Virus record (IMG/VR): IMGVR_UViG_3300008117_000018
Span: 1-64,000 of that record
Length of the DNA: 64,000 nt
Source: a virus
Reading direction: 5' to 3' (one strand)
The position numbers and the translations under genes are program-made. Below are positions 16,125 through 24,700 of this stretch, piece by piece. Within the stretch, counting starts at the first letter, position 1. Every line of letters begins with the position of its first letter. A model generated the notes under the pieces. The model did no database searches and was not told the origin of the DNA. It saw only the letters and a program-made list of their open reading frames with translations.

Positions 16125-19100
16125 ATGGATCAGAAGTTACTCAAAGCATTAGAAGATATTGGTTATGGTTTAGAGGCATTGGTTGAAGCTTTAGAAAGTA
16201 AAGAAGAAGCAAAATCAGACTCAGGTAAAGCCATACAATCCGGTGATTTTGGAAAACAACTTGAAAGTATCTCAAACCAATTGGTATCAATTAAAGCAGA
16301 TACTGAAGAAATACTAAAACAACAAAAAACACTTTTAGGCATCTCTAAAGAGAAAGAGAAAGAGAAAGGAAAAGATACAAAAGAAATTGAAGGAGCGGGT
16401 GACGCTAAGAAGGAAAAAAGACTAAAAAGTGGAATAGGTACTATTTTATTAATAGCAGTAGCCGTACTTGCTATTGGAATGGCTTTTAAACTTGTAGGTA
16501 ACATAGATTTTCTTTCAGTCATTGCACTAGGTTTAGCGATTTATGTGGTCGCTCAAGCATTTGCAAAAGTTGCCGAATTGAAGCTTTCTTTAAAAGAAGC
16601 ATTTATCACATCATTGACTATGGTATTAATGTCAGTAGCGATTACAGCATCTTCTTATATTTTACAAGGAATAGTTCCAATTAGCATTATTCAATTAATG
16701 ACAGCAGTTGCAATTGCAGGTGTATTTGCAACAATTGGAATGTCTTTAGAAAAGTTAGGTATAGGTATAACAATTTTCCACAAAATGCTTGGAAATAAAG
16801 TCACTTGGGTTGTGCCGTTGGTAATGGTTGCAATAGCAACGGCGATTACAGCATCATCTTGGATTATGTCAGGTATTACTCCTATTGGAATTACACAAGC
16901 ACTTACAGCAATTGCCATAGCAGGTGTTTTTGCGATAATTGGATTTTCTTTACAAAAAATAGCCGTAGGTATAGTAATAGCCCACGAAGTATTAGGAAAA
17001 AGCGCAACCTGGAAAATGCCATTAATATTGGTAGCGATAGCAACAGCAATTACAATGTCTTCTTGGATAATGCAACTAATTGTACCAATTGGTTTTGCTC
17101 AAGTTTTAACAGCAATTGTTATTGCATTTGTATTCTGGATGATAGGTTATGCACTACCACATATAGCATTTGCTGTATTCTTAGTAGATAAAGCTATGAA
17201 TGCTAAAAAAGCAGCTTGGATAATGCCACTTATTTTAGTAGCCATAGCAACAGCAATTACAATGTCTTCTTGGATATTTTCGTTAGTAGTACCAATGGGT
17301 TGGAAAGAAGCATTAACAATCATCTTAATAACAATCGTATTTGCAGTTTTAGGATTTGTTTTACCGTTTATAGCACTTGGTGTTGTTATGGTTGATAAAA
17401 TTTTAGGAGCTAAAAAATTATTTGTATTACCTCTTGTATTTGTTTTTACAGCACTAGCCATAATGTTATCATCTCACATTTTTGCAGAAATGGCTGATAT
17501 TGAGATAGGTAAAATGTTCAAAATACTTCTGTATGGTGTAATCATGGCAATAGTTATAACTGCATTTTTACCAGCAGTAGTCATATCCGCAATAGCAGCA
17601 AAATTAGTTGGTATTGGAAACTTACTTGTAGGAGTTGTAGCTATAGTAGCGGTAGCCGCCGCAATAATGGCCAGCTCATTAATATTAGAAATAGGTAGCT
17701 ATGAATCATATCCTGGTTTAGGTTGGGTAATTGGTGTTGGATTAGCATTGACAGTATTCTCAGTAGCCGCGGCAGCACTTGGTCTATTAGTATTTGGCCC
17801 TCAGGCACTTATATTCTTGGCAGGACTTGCTGCTGTTTTAGGAGTGGCCGCAACAATTGTAGGTGTATCTCACATATTGAAAGATGGTGAATATAACTTA
17901 CCTGGATTTTTAAGTTGGGCTTTAGGAACTGCATTGTTATATGCAGCATTTACACCAATACTTATAACATTAGGCGCAGTTGGACTAGCATCAAGTGTTA
18001 TAAGTTTCTTTGGACCAAATCCTTGGGAGATGGCAAAAGAAATGATGCTTCAAATTGCAGAAACTATTGTTGCGGTTTCTTATGTATTAGCCGAAGGTTC
18101 GTATAAAAAAGGACCAACTAAAGAGTGGGCAGAGGGAATAGCAATTGCCTTAGGAGCATTTGCACCTGTATATAAAATGCTAGTAGATAATGCATTTTGG
18201 TCTGTATTCGGAATGGGCGGTATAGGTCCAGATGAGTTTGCGGATGGTATATTGACAGTAACAGCTGGTATCGTAGTTGCCGCCAACGAATTTGCTAACA
18301 ACGATGCCGTGTTTAAGAATGGACCACCAGTTGAGTGGGCCACTGGTGTTGGAAAAGCAATAAGTGCCTTCTCGCCAGTTTACGGTGTACTTTTAGGTCA
18401 AGGTAGAAGTTACTTTGATAAGATATTTGGTGGCCCTGGACCAACGGTTGAAGATATGAGAAAAGCCATCATAACAATATCACAAGGTATTGTTGAAGCG
18501 GCTAAATTCTTTGCTGAAAATACATCACCATTTACTGAAGGAAATTATCCAAGTAAAAGATGGGGAGAAGGTGTAGGTGGAGCAATTTCAGCTTTTGCGC
18601 CAGTATTTACTGCAATTTCAGCTACTCCGTGGTATAGTAGTCCAGGAGAAACAATTGCAGCATTAGCTTCAGGTATATCCTCGGTATCCTCAGCAATAGT
18701 AGAAGCAGGTTGGATTTTCGCAGGAACAGAAGCCGAAATGTGGAAATCAGATAAAGTACCAAATAAAGCTTGGGGAGAAGGTGTTGCAGCATCAATAAAA
18801 GCTTTTGGTTATGTATTTGATTATATGTCACAAGAATCCGGTTGGTTTACAAGCGGTGAAGAGGTAATAAGTGATATGTGCTATGCAGTGAGAAAAATAT
18901 CAGAAACAATCGCTTATGCCGGGCAACAATTTACTTATGTAAGTGATTGGAAAAAATATCCAACTTCAACTTGGGCAAACAATGTTAGTGATGTCTCAAA
19001 AACAATGACATATCTTTCAAAATTCTTAATAGACCAATATGGTGAAAGTGATTATGAAATTGCTTGGGGTCTCTATACTATGTCTTTGAAGATAAAAGAA

Positions 19101-19883
19101 ACTGCTCAACATCTCTCAGGTTCAAATAGTTGGAAAGCACCAAAACCTATGTGGGCAAAAGATGCTGGTTTTGCTATAAGAGAAATGGCATATACAGACT
19201 ATGAAATTTGGAGAGGTATAAAAGATACTTATCCTCTGGGTGATTCTGTATTAAGAATGGCAAAAAACATGTCAAAGGCAGCTAAGTATTTATTCTCAGC
19301 GTCAGACGCATTTGAATATAAAGTACCTGATGATTTTATACCATCACTTAGAAAAACAATGTTTGATTTTCAAGAACTTGTTTTTGAGATGGTTGAAAGA
19401 GAAGAGGATAACAAAAGTTTTGCTGATAAGTTCTTAGCAAGAATAGGTATAGGGGATGCTAAATCCAAAGATCCAATATTAGTAATGGCTAATAGATTAG
19501 TTAAACTAGCCAAAGGTTATGATGCACTAGCAAACTCTTTAACAAAACTTGGAGGAGCAATGAAGAGCTTAAATGTTAAAAGTTCTCAAGAACTCGGAAA
19601 TCTAACAGCAGGTCTACTTAAAGGAAAAGCACCTAGTGCAGTTAGTGTGAATAATAACATGACTCAAAATAGAGTTCAAATGGCTGAAATGAAAAGAGTT
19701 AAAAAAGAGGAACAAAAGAAAAAAGAAGATGAGGCAAAAAAACCAAGTGAATTACAGAAAGACATAAAACAAATAATAAAACTTTTGAAAAACATTGATA
19801 AATCTGTAAGTTCAGTAGACGAATATATAGCAGAGGTAAGCGGAATACAATCTTCTGGTGCCGGAGGTGGCCTATTCAAATAA
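16125..19883 (+). CDS. Membrane-rich tape-measure-like tail protein
   Basis: A 1252-residue protein. Residues 1-105 are polar and helical; about 105-640 consist of many hydrophobic helices arranged as ~73-residue repeats carrying (M/V)PL(I/V)xVAIATAIT(M/A)SSWI; about 650-1000 contain a second repeat type, W(A/G)xGVxxAIxAFxPV; the C-terminus is Lys/Glu-rich coiled coil. The size, hydrophobic core and place beside baseplate genes fit a tape measure that sets tail length and enters the host membrane during DNA delivery. If so, 1252 residues at about 1.5 angstrom per residue suggests a tail near 190 nm. No peptidoglycan hydrolase motif was seen. It could instead be another large ejected membrane protein. 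Confidence 0.5.
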   Translation: MDQKLLKALEDIGYGLEALVEALESKEEAKSDSGKAIQSGDFGKQLESISNQLVSIKADTEEILKQQKTLLGISKEKEKEKGKDTKEIEGAGDAKKEKRLKSGIGTILLIAVAVLAIGMAFKLVGNIDFLSVIALGLAIYVVAQAFAKVAELKLSLKEAFITSLTMVLMSVAITASSYILQGIVPISIIQLMTAVAIAGVFATIGMSLEKLGIGITIFHKMLGNKVTWVVPLVMVAIATAITASSWIMSGITPIGITQALTAIAIAGVFAIIGFSLQKIAVGIVIAHEVLGKSATWKMPLILVAIATAITMSSWIMQLIVPIGFAQVLTAIVIAFVFWMIGYALPHIAFAVFLVDKAMNAKKAAWIMPLILVAIATAITMSSWIFSLVVPMGWKEALTIILITIVFAVLGFVLPFIALGVVMVDKILGAKKLFVLPLVFVFTALAIMLSSHIFAEMADIEIGKMFKILLYGVIMAIVITAFLPAVVISAIAAKLVGIGNLLVGVVAIVAVAAAIMASSLILEIGSYESYPGLGWVIGVGLALTVFSVAAAALGLLVFGPQALIFLAGLAAVLGVAATIVGVSHILKDGEYNLPGFLSWALGTALLYAAFTPILITLGAVGLASSVISFFGPNPWEMAKEMMLQIAETIVAVSYVLAEGSYKKGPTKEWAEGIAIALGAFAPVYKMLVDNAFWSVFGMGGIGPDEFADGILTVTAGIVVAANEFANNDAVFKNGPPVEWATGVGKAISAFSPVYGVLLGQGRSYFDKIFGGPGPTVEDMRKAIITISQGIVEAAKFFAENTSPFTEGNYPSKRWGEGVGGAISAFAPVFTAISATPWYSSPGETIAALASGISSVSSAIVEAGWIFAGTEAEMWKSDKVPNKAWGEGVAASIKAFGYVFDYMSQESGWFTSGEEVISDMCYAVRKISETIAYAGQQFTYVSDWKKYPTSTWANNVSDVSKTMTYLSKFLIDQYGESDYEIAWGLYTMSLKIKETAQHLSGSNSWKAPKPMWAKDAGFAIREMAYTDYEIWRGIKDTYPLGDSVLRMAKNMSKAAKYLFSASDAFEYKVPDDFIPSLRKTMFDFQELVFEMVEREEDNKSFADKFLARIGIGDAKSKDPILVMANRLVKLAKGYDALANSLTKLGGAMKSLNVKSSQELGNLTAGLLKGKAPSAVSVNNNMTQNRVQMAEMKRVKKEEQKKKEDEAKKPSELQKDIKQIIKLLKNIDKSVSSVDEYIAEVSGIQSSGAGGGLFK

Positions 19884-19916
19884 TTAAACTTTAATTTGAA
19901 ATAAAATATAACTACC

Positions 19917-20345
19917 ATGAAAAAAGTATCATTTTTTAAAAAATTACAACTACTTAGAACTTTTAACAAAGCGATAAAAGAAAATAAAGTAGAGTTACAA
20001 AATAAATTTAATATTAGAATTGATAGAGCAAAAAGATTATACACTGTTCTTAATATTCCTGAAGAACTTATAGGTGAAGCATATTCACTAAAAAAATCAG
20101 ATATAGATAGAATCTCGGAAACTTATATAAAAAGCTATGGTGAAGAACTAGCAACTTTTTTAAATTCAAAAGGTTTGAGTGAGCTATATCAATATTATCA
20201 AATTGAAAAAGTAGATAAATATGCTTATTTGCTTGTCTTTGGATTTAGACTAATCAAATCAGATAAATTTTATAAAAATGTTTATTATATAATTTTACCA
20301 GCATCTGTAATAGTTAGTTTAAGCCTTCTTTTTATATTTTTATAA
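19917..20345 (+). CDS. Small protein with C-terminal membrane anchor
   Basis: A 142-residue protein with a basic, helical body and one hydrophobic helix at the C-terminus (YIILPASVIVSLSLLFIFL), so it is predicted to be tail-anchored. It begins 34 bases after the tape-measure-like gene in the same direction and is probably in its transcription unit. No family is recognised. Confidence 0.5.
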   Translation: MKKVSFFKKLQLLRTFNKAIKENKVELQNKFNIRIDRAKRLYTVLNIPEELIGEAYSLKKSDIDRISETYIKSYGEELATFLNSKGLSELYQYYQIEKVDKYAYLLVFGFRLIKSDKFYKNVYYIILPASVIVSLSLLFIFL

Positions 20346-20392
20346 CAACTTTTTAATAATTTTTTTTTATAATTAAAAAAATAAATAATCAA

Positions 20393-20821
20393 ATGGATAG
20401 ATTCACAGAATTGTATCAAGACACTATTGACGACTTTAATAAAGTTTTTGATAAAAAGTCATTTCCGATACCAATCAAATTTCAATTTATTGGAGATTCC
20501 AAACAAAAAAATCTTATAAAGATTTCAAAATTAGCAGATGACATTGCTTTTATTCTCAAAAAGGAATTAAAAGTATCAATAAATGAATCATTACTAAATG
20601 CTTATGATGAGGAATCAATTACGATTTTATTTGAACAAGAAATTGATAAAGTAAATATAAATATTGACACTGGTAAAATTAAACTTGTTAAAACAGATTT
20701 AAATACATTCTCTTCTTTAGTAAATAAATATGGTGTAGAAAAAGTGGCCAGAGCAAATAAAGTAGAAGAATTATATCAGCAGCAAAGACAAGATGCAACT
20801 GACGAGGAATTTATAATTTAA
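20393..20821 (+). CDS. Hypothetical protein, tail cluster
   Basis: A 142-residue soluble acidic protein. Features include KFQFIGDSKQKNLIKI, ILFEQEIDKVNI and a C-terminal Gln-rich helix with ARANKVEELYQQQ. It lies in a tight plus-strand run (1-base gap to the next gene) between tail genes, so a structural or assembly role is likely, but no known T4 tail chaperone could be matched. Confidence 0.5.
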   Translation: MDRFTELYQDTIDDFNKVFDKKSFPIPIKFQFIGDSKQKNLIKISKLADDIAFILKKELKVSINESLLNAYDEESITILFEQEIDKVNINIDTGKIKLVKTDLNTFSSLVNKYGVEKVARANKVEELYQQQRQDATDEEFII

Positions 20822-20822
20822 T

Positions 20823-21056
20823 ATGATAGAAACAACAAAATTAGGACAAAACTACGTATCAGCACTCAGAAAAAAGTATGAAGCTGAAATGGAAGAAGCT
20901 AAAGCAAATTTAGCACTTTATGTAACCAATCTTACAGCAATTGGTGAACACTCTGATTTATTGGAAGAGCATGATAAATGGATTGAAAAATATACAAATG
21001 CTAAAGATAAATTAGAATCTTTAAATCAATTATTTACACAACCAATTAATGGATAA
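20823..21056 (+). CDS. Small coiled-coil protein
   Basis: A 77-residue protein dominated by helix-forming residues (KKYEAEMEEAKANLALYV, then KWIEKYTNAKDKLESLNQLF), predicted to be a coiled coil. It begins one base after the upstream stop, suggesting coupled translation. Possibly a tail-assembly chaperone or a small baseplate component; neither is proven. Confidence 0.5.
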   Translation: MIETTKLGQNYVSALRKKYEAEMEEAKANLALYVTNLTAIGEHSDLLEEHDKWIEKYTNAKDKLESLNQLFTQPING

Positions 21057-21071
21057 AAAAAATTAAATATT

Positions 21072-21728
21072 ATGAAATTAGAAACAAATGTAATCAAACC
21101 AGAAATAAGTTTCTTTGAAGAAGAAAATGAAAATGTAATCCTTACCACACAATGGGAGACAAGCTTAGATTCTAAATTAGATGAGATTTATGAATATATC
21201 AATAAAAATGATGGTAAAGATAAATCAGAGTCAGAAAAAGATGAGCTATACAAAAACGCTCAACTTTTGTGGAGAGAATTTGCTAATGTGTTAAAAGATA
21301 CAAAATACAATTTCTTTTTGAATAGACCACAATACAACTTTTTAACAGATTTGATTCTCAAAAAGATTGACTATGATGTTAACACAGTTTTCTTTGCAAT
21401 TGAATTGACTGACTTACTTGGCACAATGAAAGGTGTTAAGTTTAATAACGACCAAGAATTGACAGCATTTCCAGTAAATGCTACAGAAATTACTTATATT
21501 TATCACCTTATTGCTACTCACAAAGTAAAAGGATTAGGAAAAGACGCTTATACTTTTGCACAAGTATTAAGAAGAATTGGTGAAATCAGCAAAATATTCA
21601 ATTATTATGATACAGCAGCTAAAAACTCATCTACTGAAATTCAAAATTGGGTAACTTGTTTTGATTCATCAGTAGTAATGGAAAATAGAGAAGAATCCAT
21701 CAGCGCCGAAGTTTTAGATAATAACTAA
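21072..21728 (+). CDS. Hypothetical protein, last gene of the tail plus-strand run
   Basis: A 218-residue soluble acidic protein, mostly helical, with motifs such as FFLNRPQYNFLTDLIL and ITYIYHLIATHKVKGLG. No domain is recognised. The gene ends 19 bases before a strong bidirectional terminator shared with the convergent baseplate gene. Its place implies a virion or assembly role. Confidence 0.5.
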   Translation: MKLETNVIKPEISFFEEENENVILTTQWETSLDSKLDEIYEYINKNDGKDKSESEKDELYKNAQLLWREFANVLKDTKYNFFLNRPQYNFLTDLILKKIDYDVNTVFFAIELTDLLGTMKGVKFNNDQELTAFPVNATEITYIYHLIATHKVKGLGKDAYTFAQVLRRIGEISKIFNYYDTAAKNSSTEIQNWVTCFDSSVVMENREESISAEVLDNN

Positions 21729-21746
21729 AATATTATATTCTAATTT

Positions 21747-21777
21747 AAAACCCATCAATTTTATTGATGGGTTTTTT
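21747..21777. terminator. Bidirectional intrinsic terminator
   Basis: Stem CCCATCAAT / ATTGATGGG (21751-21759 with 21763-21771), three-base loop, preceded by A4 and followed by T6. It can stop transcription from both the tail run ending at 21728 and the baseplate gene ending at 21780. Confidence 0.85.
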
Positions 21778-21779
21778 AT

Positions 21780-24700
21780 TTAGTATACAGGTTTTATTGG
21801 ATTGAATGGACCTATTGGTTCAATATAACTATATGGCTCTTGTAAATCCTTAATTCCTCTTATTTCATAATTTTTTCTATCCGTATAAATTTGTCCATAT
21901 CCGTTATCAGAAGTTACCTCAATAACTAAATACGGATCTATATTTGAATCTATTGTAAAGTTAAAAGGTAAGATATCATCGCCCCTTCGCCATTCTGTTA
22001 TAGTTTGTACAGGCTCCAGGTCTATCAATTTCCATTCAGTAATGTTTAACCAATTTAGAGCATCTAAGTTTGGCGAAACCGGAACAGAACTTGCAGATAA
22101 ACCACTATAAACATAGATATTTCTTCTATATTCTACTAAACTAGTAGGTGAATAGGAAATATTTGGTGTCCAACCCGCAACATTTTCAAATCTTCTTGGA
22201 TTTTTTACACGATTATTATCTATTACAGACTCATATAATTTACCATAGTATGTGATTTTATCACCTTTCATATAAGTTAAAAAGGGTTTCCACTCTTTAT
22301 ATGTTTTATAAGTTCTAATTTTTATGTCAAAATAATCAGGTGTAATCAATTTAGCACCATTGTAAGGTTTATACAAGTAACCATTACCACGACGATCATA
22401 CTCAATTTCAGGAGGAGGACCAGGTTGACTTGAGGTAAATCCAATGTTAGGAACTATACTATAAAAATCCAAAACACAATTGTAAACTGTTGAACCACTA
22501 TTAACAGGCATCAAGTAAGCCTCATTCAATTTAAATGTCACAGGACACATCTCTTCTTTCATGTTTACAATTTTTGTATCTATGACTTGATGAGTAATAG
22601 CATAAGTATTTTTCTGATAAGCCTGTCCAGTAATATCTATAATTTTATGAGTCAATGGAATGACATTTCGCTTAAGCCAATATTTTAGACCCTGTAATTT
22701 TATTATAACTTCATCTAAACTATAATTCAATACATTATTTCCCTCTTCATCTGTAATTAGATATGATAGATTAAATGAATTTGTTTCTTCATATCTTTCA
22801 TTAGGAAAAGTATTTTTAATATACTCATTATCAGTCCAACCATCAATTGTGTTATCAAAAATATCAGGAATTTTTACTTTATAATTTTTATCATAGTTAG
22901 GAGATTTAGGATCTATATCTCTAAAATATTCATTTAATATTAAATCATTAAAACCAAAATAATTTATAGCATTGATTATAGCTTTATAGGAACCAATGTA
23001 AGGATAAATCAGATGTTTCATCATCAACATTTCCTTTCTTTTTCTATTTAGAATTGTCCAATCAATACCACCCTCTAATATATCATATTCTTTAAAAATG
23101 AAGACTTCATCTGGGTTAATTAATTTTCCTATATTACCCAACTCTATTTTAAATCTTTCATCTTCTTCTTCAGTTTGACCATAACAAAGAAATCTACCTA
23201 TTTCTCTGTCTAATACTTTGATTGTAAATTTCAAATACGTTTTACTATTATCAACTGGATAATTATTTACAATAGTAGATTCCGGTATAAGAACACCTAA
23301 ATCACTTAAGAAACTAACTACTATCTGTCTTGTATAAACTTCTCTTATAATAAATAAAGATGCGTGATTAGGTGAAGTATATTGATTTTTTGAATTACTG
23401 AGGTCTTTAAGATAAATAACTATTCTTTGGCCTGGCTTGAACCCCTTACCTGTAAAAATATCAGTAGATTGCTCGTTTAATTTTATTATACCATAAGTAT
23501 CATTTATATTAAAAATACTCTCAAATGTAACATAATTATTACTATTTGAATTGATTGTCAATTCCACATCTTCTTTTTTCCAAAGTAAAAGTTGTGAATA
23601 TTTAACACCCTCATCAGGACTATTAAATCCTAAAAACAATTGTAATGGTTCTATTTCTGTACTAAAATCATCCTCATCATCGATATAACTTAATTTATAA
23701 TTTACTGAATTAAAAATAGTTTGTTGATATTCTGGTAAATTTACCTTCACCACATCGACATTTGGTTTTTTATTTAAAACTATTGTATCTAATGGCTTAG
23801 GACCAGTGTAAGCATATGAGCCAGTTATAGGTAATTGGTCACCTGAGAAGTCATAGATAAAAAACTCATTGACGTCATCAGTTAACCACTTATAATAATA
23901 TTGAACACTAACATCACCTTCATAATTTTCTCTTGGTTTTCTAAAAAACTCTCTAGCCTTTAACCACATAGACGGTCTTGGTTTATAATTTGGATCTAAT
24001 GTTCCATATTGATTTTCAGTGATAGGCGTATATGTACCAGATATAATATTTATTGTAGATAATAATTCAACCTTTATCTCAACTAATGATTTATTTGATG
24101 GTTGAAGTGCCCATATTGACTCTCTATCCGGATTGTAAACAATCTTTGTAGTTTGAGCAGTCATTGGTTGAGATGAAAATGAATTTTTTTGAGTATTTAT
24201 AACTACTATTTTATTTGACACCTGAGATGACAAATAAACATCACCATCATACTGATTGATTTCTAAATAACCATAATCTGTAATGTTATCTTGATTATAA
24301 ATATTTGAACTTAGGTCTAATTCTGTAAAATTACCAGAAGAACCAGATATATTAATTTGACCAGTAAGATTATTAAATATAATATCATTAAATGAATCAG
24401 ATGCCAAAGTGATTGATTGAGTCAAACCATTATCAATTTTCCAAATACTAGTATTTGAAAATACATAGATAGATTCGTTTACAGGTTCATAAAATAATGA
24501 ATGTGTCAAACCAGGAATACCATAAGCTGTTTGTATTGTCCTGTTTGAATTTATTCTTAAAACCTGATTAGCATCTGTAGTGACATATAAATCATTCTCA
24601 AAATTATTGAAAACCATTTTCCCAGTTCTTGTTGCTAATAATGGGAAATTAGTATCTAAAGAATTTATTATATCAGTTGCTAAACTAGAAAGATTTGTAT

